Assembly (NCBI GenBank): GCA_037447655.1
Contig: JBBHKE010000089.1
Location: forward strand, 164,679 to 228,678
DNA: 64,000 nt
Direction: 5' to 3'
Source of the DNA: Zygnema cylindricum
Lineage: Eukaryota; Streptophyta; Zygnematophyceae; Zygnematales; Zygnemataceae
The notes beneath the pieces are model-generated. The model was not told the DNA's origin, ran no database searches, and was given only the letters and a program-made list of their open reading frames with translations. The first letter of the stretch is position 1. Each line of letters begins with the position of its first letter. A program made the position numbers and the translations under genes. Below are positions 35,451 to 48,592 of this stretch, one piece after another.

Positions 35451-38193
35451 GGAATTGGTTCTTTCAAGGAAACTGGGTCTCCTGAGTGCAAGAATTATTG
35501 AAACTAGGAGTCATTTTGCTGCAGAGTTGGATTTTGTTAGTGTGATTTTAGTTATTTATAACTTATCCTACTGAATGTTTGAAACCTACAAGTCCCCAAA
35601 TTCTTTGATTAAAGCTTACGGTCTTCACAACGGTGAAAATATCGAGGCATCCAATTGACGTCTGCGGGGGACTGCACGAGTATTCACGGATTAGCAGAGA
35701 GGCGTGGCAAACTTTGGAGGTCAATGTATGATAGAAGAGTGCGAGAGAATACTTTCAGTGGCACCATGGTGGAAGCCACATGGCTTGTATGACGTGTAGG
35801 GTTGTCATTGCGTTCGTCGTGGATATTTGTTGCTCTTACAAGTGTACTAATTGTCCAGAGTGTGGATAATGTTTTTGCAAGGACATTATCCACACTCTTG
35901 ATGGTTGGCGCGATTGCTCTGAAGCAAAACCCAATGATCAAGCTTTATGCCCATACGCTTAGAGAATCTTGACAGAACTCCAGTAAATTTGTTTCCCCTT
36001 CAAAAAAAAATGGTACGAAACTTGTACGAAAACGTACGGCGTCAAGTAAACAACCCCACTTTTTCGCTGACGGGGGTCCACCCTAATACAACAATGTTGC
36101 ACAGAAACAGTTGATAAAGTGGCCATAAACACATTGACGCTAATAACAGTACGTCGTAGTTCACTATGGACCATGCGTGTTGATTCTGGATTGCAATCTA
36201 AAGAGTTAGGAATTAATATTGTTACAATGTGGTTGGTTGAAAGTCATTGGGGGCTAAGAAAAATATGACAAACTTTACAAAAAACCGTTGATCCTATGTA
36301 AGCGCGAAGGATAAGGTGACCAAGACAAACAAAAGGAGTGAAGAAACGCGCACCCAAAACCCAAAAAGCAAAAGGGAACAAACCCAGAAATGGAAGAAAA
36401 AAGCAAAACTCCCACGAAACAATACTAGGTGACGTTGGAAAGCCTTGCAAAAAATATATAAATACAACCTACTGCACATCCCACAAATGAAAAAAAACTA
36501 ACAAAGCCTTAAAACGAACTTGATTAAAAAGAAATACAAACCCCCATTTAAAAAACCCTCATATGCTCAATGATGAGACCAAAACCTCACGATTATCCCC
36601 TAGAGGTGGATTTCTCGAAGGTGTTCCAAAAGATTGAAATGATCTTGTACCATAGTTAGAAATAGTAAGGTAAAGTAAACAAGCAGTTTGGAAAACGCCT
36701 TCCAAGTAAAGACAAATCCAGGTGATGGAAGGATGCGGTGGCTCTCCAATGCACCAACCATCCTTATCAGACTAAATAACTCAAATTGGAGAGAGCTCTC
36801 CCTCTCCCTCTCCCTCTCCCCCTCCCTCTCCCTCTCCCTCCCCCTCCCCCTCCCTCGTATAATGGTCCATTTGTCTGATCTCCAGCTGTCACCTTGAACT
36901 TAGTGTTTTTTCATGTTTCTTAAGTTGTTAAACACATACATTGGTGAGGATGTTATATATATATGTATATAGTTTAAGAAAGAACAATGGCTTTTTAGTA
37001 TTGCACTCCTCGATCTGTGAAGAGGAATTAGAGAAGGTGATTGATTTTACTAGAAGTTGGGAGATTTGAGATTTTTTGCATTCTCTCTTCATTGATAACG
37101 GAGGAATACTTAAGAGGATAGTGATTCAGGAGATAAATATGTTTCCGTACGACGGAACTGACACCATGCGGAGAACTTTTTATGCACACAATGACGTCTA
37201 TTTCTTTCATGTGGCTGTAAACGTTCCTAGAATGTCAATCAAAGTTGTCACTCTTACACATGAAAACACACATTTTTGAACAGATTTACATGAATCTGCC
37301 AAAATGCCAATGACTACCAGAAGTAGAGATTGTATTAAATAACCATTCAACATTATTTCATTATTTCAAAACTATCCAATTATTGACCGCGACGAAGTAA
37401 AATCAGGCTCCTGGACAGGAAGAAGAAAATAGTGACATCAAGTACAACAAGTGTCCTCTTTGCACATAGAGAGACACATTCACAAGTTAGCACAGCCTGA
37501 TCTCATCCCTGTTTCCAATTCATTTTCAACACACTCACTTTCCTAAATGATCAAATCATAGGTCTTAATGTGCGAAAAGTATTGGAAATGCCACCTTTTG
37601 ATGGTAGCTGCCCCTAGTTTGTGAGTTAGTTTCTTTCGCACTGTTTTTCCTTTAAGTTTACTTCCCACCCCCATTCGGTTTTTCACTTCCGATTTTGCCT
37701 TTCTTTTTTCTATTTTTATGTACTCACATGGTTTACCGGCGTGCTTTCTTAATAAAGTCTTTTCCATAGACAAATTTGGCGATGGGAATGATCCACCCCA
37801 GCCTCAACAATAACCCTAGTTACAAATTAAACACACGGATGCACAAATCCATACAGAAATTGCACGAAACCGGAAACTAAAATCCAGGAACAAAAAAAAT
37901 CCATACATTTCTACTTACGCTGTCCAATCTGTTTGATCTACAGCCAGTTTATATCTACTGGGAAGAGTAACTCGAAAGTAAAATAGAAAAGCTTCGAACT
38001 CGACAAAGAATAATTCACATACTATCTCCCTTGTGATTCCTGTTGTCAATCTTCGTTGTCTAAACCTGATGAAACTCGGACGATCGTTGTCCAAACCCAG
38101 TGAAAAAAAGTCACATGGGCTAGATACAATGGAAGAAAATTTATTTGACCAAATACATGAAAACAACGACAACCCTACCGGAAAAATAAAACC
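35451..38193. other. Intergenic stretch with a perfect hairpin and a CT-rich tract
   Basis: No gene recognised. It contains the 15-bp hairpin at 35858-35897, a CCCTCTCCCTCT tract (36795-36855) and, to the right, the probable 3' flank of the GT14 gene. Confidence 0.4.
35858..35897. repeat. Perfect 15-bp inverted repeat, 10-nt loop
   Basis: GAGTGTGGATAATGT at 35858-35872 and its exact complement at 35883-35897, separated by TTTTGCAAGG. Confidence 0.9.
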
Positions 38194-40940
38194 CTAGCTA
38201 AAAAATATCCTCTCGGTCAAATACAGTAGTCGATGCCGTGTCTGACTACTGAATTTTCGCGCAAATAGGAAGCAATGCCGTGGCCTTCTGTTGATAGTGC
38301 ATTGGGCCGAACGGTTCCATCCCGGATGAACTTCAAACTTTACGGGAGTTGTCGCATTCAAGCTTCGGATCACACTAAATTTGTCCCTTCTCAGATCATC
38401 GGCCACAAATGTATGTGGATGCAGAAAGTTTTCGGGACGCCATTCAACATACGTCACCGGACGGTTTTCCACTCGATCAGGATCCTTCATCTGCTTACCC
38501 AACGGAACACACACACACACACGCACACACAGTATGATATTTTATTAAAAGTCTTAAAGTTCCCAACGTGAAATCAAATATCATCATGGTTTACATATTA
38601 AACTAAGAGTGATTATCCAACATTTTTTTTGGAAAGAGGAGAAATTTCAATAACTTGAGCATAAGGTATCAAAATCAACAAGAACGAAAGAGACTGAGAA
38701 TAGCGAATGAATACTCAATACTGTGATTGGATCAGAGAGTCCACCATTCAAATGAACACTGATCCTACTTCCCTCACTCTACACAACAACAGGGGTGATA
38801 TGCCATGTAAAACGGTCCAAAATCTGTACGGGAAAAGGTCTTGGTACAAAAAATTTGCGATTTCCCTTCCAATAATATTTTAGTTCAACAAAGAGCAACT
38901 ATCTTCAATACGCCAGTTCTGGCAAGGCGTGAATGTATATTTCCGTTCGGCAGTCACATCGTTTTGCTAGGGGGGCGGATCTTTTTGTCTGACGACAATA
39001 ACACCCTAGCATCAAGAACCAGAAAAAAAATGGTTGCCAAGCATCTTCAGAAGACACAATGCCTTTAAAACTAACTGGATAATCTCCTACTGACCAGGTC
39101 TCCTTCACCACAAGATTGCAGGATTATGTTACAATTTCCCCACACTGTTGATGCAAATAGTGAGGAAATCAATCATTCCAGGACAATGTTTCACCATTAA
39201 AAGCACCAAGATTTGCCTTCCAATCTGGGAGTCGAGGTGTTCAGCTTCCTATCACCGAATAGGAAAATCAAATGCTGCATCAGCACTGAAAACGTGTTGC
39301 CAATTTCATATATTAAAGCACGACAGAAGGGTTGTTGCATATTGAAGCGGAAACGTCGGTTTTCGATTTTGTGTGGCGAAGTACATCGAAATAGGACGGC
39401 ATGACGATGTACCCGAAATCATCGGTAAAAATATCTAGTGTTGTATATCAAACACAAAACAATGTGTACTTTTTTCAGGGGTGTCGACAATGGATACCAA
39501 CAGATATCGCCGATTATCGTGATATATCGATATCGATATCAGGATATCATCAGTATCCATACCGTTATTTCTGTATTATTCAGCCATGTTTTTCCCAAGC
39601 TAAAGTTTTTTCTCAGTGCTACACTGTACCGTACTGTAATGAATTTGTACTAACTATTTAATACTGTACCTTGATCATTATTTTTCAGTCTTTTTACCCA
39701 AATTTCTGGCCAATCACGGTGTTCGGTGAAGATTTGGCGAGATGTGTTTTCTGTTTGGAAAACATTTACATACAAATTACCGTAAATTTATCCGTGGATT
39801 ATCGCCAGTTATCGCGATATTGATATTTAGCGGCAAACTAGAGAAATATTGAATCTTCAAGGTCTCGGTATCGATAAATACTGACATCGTAATATATCGA
39901 CTCTGAATTTATTTGACATACAACACTAAAACTATTAACCCTTTTTGCTGGAAACCAAATTTTACCGTTTCCATGGTCACTTAAGCTTTCAATCGAGTAC
40001 TTGTAATGCCCGTACAGATCTGATCCAGCGTTTACACCTAAATTATCTATACAGATTCAGCACCTTAAAGCGTCTGCACCTGTAGTACAGACCAAGAGAA
40101 CATGACATAAAAGACAATCCAAATCCAAATACAAAGGTTACCAAATATAAACATAAGTTTATACAGTCATTTGAATGCAGTTGTCTAACACACCGAGTAG
40201 ATTGCGAGTATATCGTTAGAATCACCTTGGCCATACTCAAAATTTTCAATCTGATGGCTAAAATCGTAATTTCTTCAGCATGTACTGAATAGCGAAAAGG
40301 AACGAACAGTAAATTTAGGTTTTTGGACAAAACATATCGAATATGAAAACGGAATGAATTAGTTGCAGCTGGTTGTCATTGGAGAAGCAACTCGCCTAAC
40401 ATTTTTGCCGAGCAAAAGTATCTCTGGCATGCTTGAACGGCAAAATTTCACTGGGCACTCGAATTGAAGTTGGTCGCAGCACTAATTTGCTTGATTTTTT
40501 CAAGCAAAATAAAATTATTTAGTGACAGGGAGAACTCTAACCATGTTACTTGATGCTATATGGAGGGACCGCCTCCATACTTGAGCATCCCGGCTGTGTC
40601 TATTAGCCCCTAATAATTATCGTCCCTGAAAGAGGACGAGGGAGAGAAGAAGAAAGGAGGGAGAAGGCCTCTTTATACATCTTAGTGCATACTGCCTCAG
40701 ACTACTTTTGCTATTGTGCCACTTCCATAGGTCTGTGCTCTGGCTTTTGCGCAAGTGTATTTTCACATTCTAAGCCTCAACCTAAGAGATCACAAAGAGA
40801 GAAGGGGGCGGAAAGGAAGAAAAATATGGAGGGCCGGGGGGTGGGAGAGGGAGAGGGAGAAGAGAAGAGAGGAAAAGGGAGGAGAGGGAGAGAGAGGGAG
40901 GGAGGAGAGGGAGAGAGAGGGAGGGGGGGAGGGAGGGAGG

Positions 40941-41012
<72 letters not shown>

Positions 41013-44000
41013 GAGGGACTTACACCTAAAAGCGTTTGAACGTAGTGTTCATTCATAATCTGCAAGCCCTCCAAACACCAGCCGAGCTATCGCAATTCAG
41101 AACGGAACAATAAAACCTCCGTGGAACAGCAGTCTCCCTGTGAAACATCTACGAAACCAGAACTCGGTGCAAACAGCAACAGCAGCAGAGTTATCTTCTC
41201 ACATACATAGTGGGTGGATCTCATGACAATGGTGTCATAAATGTTGGTGTCGTTGATCACCTCCAAAGCGTGGTCCCGGATGATGGCAAACCACTGCAGC
41301 AAACACTCACCATGTTTACTTCACACCAGTTCTTGTGCACACGTCTATGTTTTAACATATGACTGTTCTAATTCTATTTTCAGTTCGACTGAAAAAAGCG
41401 TCAAATACGATCATTTACAACTAAACTGAGAGCAAAAAGTACAAGTCTACCATAAAATGGATGTGGCCCAATCATAATTCGGGAACAAGCCTACGTTGAC
41501 ATGATTACTCTTCATAAAGTTAACATATTGCGGTTTGAAAATACATATTTCTTGACCGTCCATCAGGCGATTGATACTGAAACTACAATGACGGAAAAAC
41601 TAGTACTTCCTAAATCCAATCCACACCTAAACTGCAAGTCCATACGCATTAAAAATCTGATCTAACATAGATCTGTAGACGTGATTCTGTGACTCCCTAC
41701 TGTAACTGTCAACATGGTAAGTAAAGAATAGATTATGGTACATATAACTTAATGTGCATAGCATGTTTAATTAATACACTTCATAATTTTCAAACATAGG
41801 CACACAGCAACCAGCCACTGGACCACACTATTACCCCTCCATTGCAGGAATCCTCACCTGGGAGCCTTTCCGCCAACTGAGCAGAGGAATATCCGGCTCA
41901 TATCGCTTAGTCCAACGGAACGGCGTGCCTATGCTGAGATCCCAATTTCCCATATATACATGAAATTTATTTAACTTTCTTTGGCTGACAGCAGCAAAGT
42001 CCAGGGTATCTAAGCAGGAACACAGACCAAGGTTTTTCCTAATGTATTTTCATTTTTTTTCTTTTTTTTTCTGGTTTAAGACAGTACCTGGCCACATAGC
42101 TGTTCCGAGACCTCGTGAGATAGCGATGAATATATGTCAAATTCCAAAGAGGAGAACATCTGCCTTCAAAGACAACACAAAAGAGATAGCCCTACTGTTA
42201 GAACTCTTCACTTTTGACGAAAAAAAAAAATCGTGCTGATTTGCATATTTTCTGATAGTTACTGCAAATCGAAAATAATCCACAGTAGTCATTGTTTTGT
42301 GCTTTTCGAAGAAAAACGTGCCACTTATACCGTAGCCATAGATACCCGCAAAAACAAACGATCATCAGCATATTGGTCTGATTTGCCGTAATGTAATTTC
42401 ATTGACATAGTCATGACAGGCGGGCTCAAAAAGGTGAGGTCTTACCAACAATAACCGCCATCTTAAAACACAGAAACTAAGAGGGTTTCAACAGGAAGAC
42501 AAACAGCCATCGTAGTTTATTTCTATCTTCGCTTTTCCCTCAACCAAAAAACTAGTGAAAAAGCAAATTTACAGGGAGAGGGAGGGGAGGGGATGAGGGA
42601 GGGAGTGAAGGGAGGAGGGAGAAGAGAGAAAGGGAGATATACACATATATATATAAAGGGAGAAAGAGAGAAAGAGTTCCATTGAACTCACGAATCAGAC
42701 AGCAGAACAAACATGTAATTCCGCGGTTCTGTTAATGCTGCTGCAATCAATCGTCTCTCAGCACGCAGGACTCCATGGCCAGCCCATGACACCTGGCAGC
42801 CAATGATAGTCGGTTGAAAACAACAACGAGTTCGTTAAAAGCATTGTTACTGTCAGCCATCAGTCAGCTAAAACCAGCAGTCAACCAATTAATGCCAACA
42901 ATCAGTTGGCTGAGATCGATTGATACATGCTCATGAAAACTTATCCTGACACCCCTGCCCTCTCTAACAGTCCCTCTCTGCTCCTCTGAAAAAGTGAATG
43001 CACGTTAATGTACTGTCGAGAACTTCACAGGACATTTCCGAATGTGTAAAATCAGAAACCTAAACCATAATATTTCAGATTAACATGATACATTATAATT
43101 ACCCAAACCAGAATGTAGCCGATGTCAAATTGTGAAAACAGTGGGTACAGGAACAATAAGTTACAAAGTTACATTTTCTGTTGATTACATATTTGACTAC
43201 CATACTGAACTTTTCCATCAGGCTTTCAATCCACATGAAATCCAGTCGTGAATCAGAGATTTGTGATGGCATCTATAGTCTAAAGGAATGTTACGCTTAA
43301 CAAATTCCACATGAAAATCCTTAATCTTCTGAACACTTTTCTTCACATAGACATTTCCAATCCACAGATGACTTGAAGTGTTTATCAGAACGTTTAGTAA
43401 CTTCCATTTTATTTTGTTGGAAGAAAGGTCATACAGCCTCAACAGCAGGCTACGAGCCTTTAGAACCCATCCATGCCGTACTAAAATATAATACTTTTTG
43501 ACTACCTTGTGAAAATTAACGTGCAGTTATTGAGGCAGTGACTTGAAAACAAGCTTCCTCATCAAAGACCCACCTTAAATGAGGGAGTAATTTGACGGCC
43601 ATAGAATACCGGTGCTCCAGTTGTGCTGGCATTATACTCGAAACCGGGCGGCGCTAAGAGGTAGACAGAGTACAACTCTTCAAAACCCTGCCACCGCAAA
43701 TACATGCATCACTCAAACTATCTTCTAAGTTCCCTTCAAGAATCTTGCATTATGATCAATTTCTAATGTGACCTTGCTCCTTCCCACATTTATCTAACTT
43801 ACTCTTTTAAGAGGACTCTCGATAGGTTAACCAAAACAAAATCGGGTTTACACTAATGGGCTCCGTACATGCAATGAGAAAGTGAATGCAAAGAAAATAG
43901 CCATAAAAAAGGTCGAATCTTTAACTAAGAGGGTCTTTCTTAAAAGCAAAAATGCCACCCAGCTTCTCAGCCTCATTCCAGCCCTCGGGCTCGATATCAC

Positions 44001-44624
44001 TCACAAAAAGTGGCACACAAACCTGTGTCTCTCCCCCACTTTACACCATCCACAAACAGACATTTAGGGTCACAGCTTTCCATCACATTTTCTCGAGAAA
44101 CTTACTCTGAAAAAGCGTTCCCACACTGCATCCAATGGCATTGGTCCACGTGTCAAAAACATAAAAGCCACCTTCCTTGGCCCAACCTCCTTCCCTTTCA
44201 TTCTCCGAATCCTCTCTGCCTTCCGAGCTCTTCTAAAAAACCACGAATCCACATCGTCAAACTCATGTGACTTGGGATCGTCTGGCCGTACAAGTGTGTG
44301 CTCGTGATTACTCTCTTCTCTTTTTACCTTCTTTGCCTTCACAGTTTTCCCCTTACCTCCTTCTGTCGGTAAAGTATCCTTAACTGGCTGGTTTAACTCT
44401 ACCTTCTCCTTCCAAGCCTCTCTCTCCACAGCTGCCTCCCAAAGAGCATTTCCAAACCGATCTCTTGTCTTCGCACCAGAGTCCATACCAACATTGTTCC
44501 GTGTCTCTCCCTCTGCTCTTTCTCCTTCCTGGCCATAGCTGCCTCTTGCTGCGCAGACGGCAAATAAATAAAATAAAATACGCAATACAGCAGTTCCGGG
44601 CAACAGCCCTAACGCCATAGCCAC
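38194..44624 (-). CDS. GT14-family (DUF266, core-2/I-branching-like) glycosyltransferase, 8 exons, 433 aa
   Basis: Type II membrane glycosyltransferase of the Golgi, expected to add sugars to wall or secreted glycans; the exact acceptor is unknown for plant members. Exons (minus): 44106-44624, 43574-43687, 42692-42792, 42088-42159, 41858-41933, 41207-41293, 41024-41059, 38194-38490. All introns are GT..AG and all junction phases agree; the total is 1302 bp. Features: an N-terminal hydrophobic anchor (~5-26), KVAFMFLTRGPMPLD (~151-165), APPGFEYN...PVFYGRQI (exon 2), AERRLIAAAL...FVLLSDSCSPL (exons 3-4), RKGSQWF across exons 5-6, NEHYVQT (exon 7, only 36 bp), and HPHTF plus CFLFARKF in the last exon. 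These blocks occur in family order. The start ATG at 44624 gives the anchor directly. A (CT)n tract begins about 12 nt inside intron 7. Confidence 0.9.
39470..39910. repeat. TATCGATATC-rich element in GT14 intron 7
   Basis: Two clusters of palindromic ATATCGATATC sequence (39505-39570 and 39795-39900) in inverted arrangement around an AT-rich centre. Related in style to the TATCG MITE at 56567-56940, but with different ends. Confidence 0.45.
40835..41007. repeat. GGGAGA/(GA)n tract in GT14 intron 7
   Basis: Plus-strand purine tract ending in about 34 GA repeats (40940-41007). On the gene strand it is a CT tract that starts about 12 nt after the exon 7 donor. Confidence 0.95.
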
Positions 44625-45799
44625 ACTTTTCTCCCTCTATATCTTTCCTGACTCGACGAATCTCTCTCGCCCTGCTCCCTCAGTGTTGTCCCCTGCTTGC
44701 AAAGCAAGCCAGCGCATCACTTCTCTTAGCAGGGAATTGCAGCATGACACGGAAAAGCTGACGTGGCAAGTGAGCTTCAGAGAGCAGATTAGGGCAAGCA
44801 AGAGCGAGCAGCAAAGGAACAGCAGGGGCGCATACGGGAGAAGCAGCGCAGCGGAGTGACAGTCTGTCACAGTCTGTACTGTGACATTGACGAGAGGCAG
44901 GCGTTTCCGGATGCTCTCAGAATTCGGAGTTCGAGGGCTCGGGCACCCACTGGAGCCTGCGGGCAGGACCGTACTGTCAAAACGGTATTGACTCGTACTT
45001 TACCGTACCGTACTCTATGCTTGTTATCTGGACATGCAAAATTGAACCCTTCGAGGGTCACCCACTGGGGTGTTCACCCAAGCAGTCAAAAATACTGGAT
45101 TCTTAGCGACGGCCGGTAAGCCGCTGATGCGGCTGGGAAGTATATTTTTTGACGAGGTATGCCACGTGACATGGTGACGACGACATTTCATACAGCGTGG
45201 ACCCACTTATGTGGACGCCCTCAACTGAGGTGAACGCCCGCTAAAAAGTAAAGTACTGTACTGTAGTAAACCGCACACGAACTTCACAATTTTGAGGTCA
45301 TTTTCTCCGTCTGCACCCTGCAAGCTTGTCCACCTTTTCCCGTCAATATTCGGATGACGGCTGCTGACATCCACCGTGGCACACCTGTAAAACCGACAAG
45401 TGAACGGCCACATTATACACAGGCCGTACATTAGATTTCTACAGAGGTCGCTGACACCACGCCGACAAGGTGAACCGTGCAAAGTTGCAGATCTCAAATT
45501 GTTTTTCCGGAAAAACAATTACAATTCGTACGGATTGAGACATTTTTTACGAAAACTACGTAGTATTAACTTGTTTCGTAAATTTCATAGATTTCGTACG
45601 TTTCACACTGTACAAAAATATGTACGGAAAAAAAAGAGACGTTGCTTCATTTGCGCGCGCGTATTTTATCTGTCCTCCACTACACTGCCAATCGCTATTA
45701 GCGTAGAAGTTTCTTTAGCGTATAGTCGTATACAACCAAATACAGTGGTGTACGCTAAATAAGAATTTCAGATTTAAAAAAAAAAACATACATTCTAAT
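44625..45799. other. GT14 upstream region and repeats, no other gene seen
   Basis: 44625-45000 is probably 5' untranslated/promoter sequence of the GT14 gene. From about 45510 to 45690 it matches 9940-10095 in reverse orientation. 45690-45705 has the CAATCGCTATTAGCG MITE-end motif. Confidence 0.45.
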
Positions 45800-46438
45800 C
45801 ATAGTTCAAAAGTAGGCGTTTTTATGGTAGGCCTTTGGTAGGCGCACAAAACTTGGCACTAAACTCGCGTAGAGTAGGCATATTGTATGGGTGTGCGTTG
45901 CGGACACTCTTGTACGATCGTACGAATATGACGTATGATCATAATACAGCTCACGCCACCTGACGATTTTTCTTAGCGAACTGACGCGGCGTAGGATGAC
46001 ATTCCGCCGGAAAGAAAACCCAGAAAAAAAAAAAAAACGCGGACGGGCAACCTGGTTGGTCAATCTGAGGCTTTATTTAGTGTGGCCTTCAAAATTGCAG
46101 ACGCTAATATGACAAATTGTCCTATCGTAAGTTGTGTTATGGGCTTTTCATGTGATCTTCTTAAGATCGCTACTTTGATCAGCGACCGTCCGATCGTCCA
46201 AATCTGACGGTTGAAATAAAAAACACCTCAAAATTCACAGAAAAAATATTTTTTGTCCTATTTTTTTTCAAAATTTAGACATGCCGTTTAATTCTCTATC
46301 GATCGATGTGCAACTCAACCCTCTTAACCTTTTTTTTCATTTTTCGACCAATACAATATGGGTCTTAAGGGCATATTGTATGTTTTACATGCAATAGGCA
46401 TACTGTATGGGCCTACTTTCACCTACTTTTGAACTATG
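45800..46438. mobile_element. Intact 639-bp MITE, hAT-like, with 8-bp target duplication
   Basis: Ends CATAGTTCAAAAGTAGG (45800-45816) and CCTACTTTTGAACTATG (46422-46438) are perfect 17-bp inverted repeats. They are flanked by the identical octamer ATTCTAAT at 45792-45799 and 46439-46446. An 8-bp duplication and CA ends suit hAT-type transposases. No coding capacity. A deleted relative lies at 11222-11337. Confidence 0.9.
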
Positions 46439-47449
46439 ATTCTAATTGTTTACTAATGCTAATTTGGGTCTTTGACAAAAAGAAATGTCGGTTGCAAACC
46501 TGCTTACAGTAATAAAAGTACCCGTACAATTTAATTCAAATCGTACGCCGTCACGTAACAGTGTAAATCATTCCAATGTACATGTCAGATTATTTCACCA
46601 CAGTTAAGCGTCAGCTATTCGCCGTTAAGTATACAATTTTGATACAGTCGTACAAAGTGGAATTTGTACGGATGTAACGTTTACGCAACGCTTGTTGTTT
46701 CAACGGTTGGTCGCTTGTCCGTTTTACCTCGATACTGTACGTTAATAAGGGTTCCCTACTCTAATAATGTCGCGACGTTTTGTTTTAGTAGAGTGAATTC
46801 ATGCTACTATGTGTGTTAATTCTAAAATGGATGCACTTCCGTTTGTCTCCCCAACTTGTGACCGATATTAGCGTTAATGTTATGACGTATTAGAGTAAAC
46901 TCTTATTCTAAATTTGTCCCAACTGTACAATCTCAACAACCACCTCATCTCAAGCATTTCGTGATTGGTCGCCCAAATTTACACGTGGACAATTTTATAT
47001 CCGCGCAAACATTACGGCCCCTGCATGATGTGACACCAAGCACCTGTCACACCCGTTGTCATTCGAAAGTTGATCCGTAGATACAATTAGAAGCAGGCAG
47101 TTACCATGGCTCTTTCATGAAAATCGTCGGTCGCTTACCACGTGCATACCCCCCCTCTCAAAACTGACAAAAAATTTGAAACTTCCCCGCCTTCTTTGTG
47201 TCGTCTAAAATATTTCGACAGCTTGCTGACACGCAAAATATTAAAATTTAAATTTTGAAGACCAAAAGTATGGGGAAAGGTTTCCCTCCTTTTTTCCAAC
47301 AATTTTATTTTTATTTGGTAATGGCACTTTCTTTTCGCATTCTTCGGTTACCTTGGCTTTTGCTTCTCTATTATTTGCTTTGTATCGTCTTTTGGCCAAA
47401 AAGTCAGCTCTATTATTTGTAATAGGTGGCCTATTACTTCCCATATTAC
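46439..47449. other. Intergenic stretch, no gene seen
   Basis: AT-rich with GTAC-type repeats. A minus-strand 67-codon Lys/Asn-rich frame (47241-47444) has no recognisable domain. Confidence 0.35.
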
Positions 47450-47525
47450 CACGTTTTTTACGGCGAAAAACACCGCTACGGCGGATTTATTACCACCCTT
47501 AGCTGAAGAGGACAAGGATTGTATT

Positions 47526-48592
47526 TGTTAAAATGTGTGCATTTTCTAGGTCTGTATTTGTCTATGTTAAAAAGAAGTAATTAATATTCACTTCTTAATT
47601 TAGACTCTAGAGTGAAGAGAGAGAGGGAGAGAGTTACCATTGTTGCCGCCATAGTCAGAAAGAAACAGACAGTCAGATTGATAAATTACCAAAAGTTGCC
47701 CTAAACCTAGGTCTACGAGTTACTTTATAGATGTACGCCTTAACCATTAATGCTTTGAACGAAACGATATGCATTTGTGGTTCGGCAATTAATTAAAGTG
47801 TCACGCAAACGTCACTTTCACTTAAACAGACCAAAATTGACGAACCGCCTTCATAGTCAAACAACGCTCGCCAACGCGAATTTAACCGTGTAAAATACAT
47901 GATCGGATGGACAATGTCGCCCCCGCCAAAATCGAATAAAACTTTGGCGGCTTTCGGTAATAGCGGCGCGCTGTCCCACGTGGCGCCACATCATTGGACG
48001 CCGAAAAGGATGGGATGAAGAACAATGGCTCCCATGTTGACAAGTGTCAACTAGAAGGCCATGTTCTACGATGGCCGTACAAGAAATACAATCGGCCACT
48101 GTACCTTCTTGTACTATACACTCTTTTGATTGGCCGAGGGTAGAGTAGTAAGTAGTTGTGAGTAGACGTTAAAGGACTCAGCGTGTTTGAGGCGCCTCTC
48201 TCCAGGTGACCTTTTGTATTTATAGGCCATCTTTGGCCAACCATAACTAACTGCTCAGGGGAGCATTTTCAATGATTCTTTTTGCAGCAGACTCAGGGGA
48301 GTCCAAGCTACACAAGGGTGTAGTCGGTCAGAGTTTTTTCTTGCCAGGGTGGCGGAAATTCTAAGGGAAAGTCAAAGTGGGGAATATTGTCCAAAACACA
48401 TGTTCGAGCTTTGCATTCTGTGGTTAAACTGAGCACACAGAAAGTCTTCTTTCACAGGGGTGGAGCTCTATACGAGTTCTGACTATCAAGGTGTCAGTCA
48501 TTTGGGTTTGTGTCAACTTGGAGTCAACACTATCGAGATAAGCTTCTTTAGGTCTGCGATTTCTGTGGGGAAATGGAACCCATAGAATTTGA
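47526..48592 (+). mobile_element. Solo copia LTR inside the transposase gene (N-terminal side)
   Basis: Inverted relative to the LTR at 14077. It starts TGTTAAAATGTG and ends GAATTTGA. Internal similarity to the 50748 copy is extensive. Flanks GTATT (47521-47525) and GTAAT (48593-48597) look like a 5-bp target duplication with one change. Confidence 0.8.
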
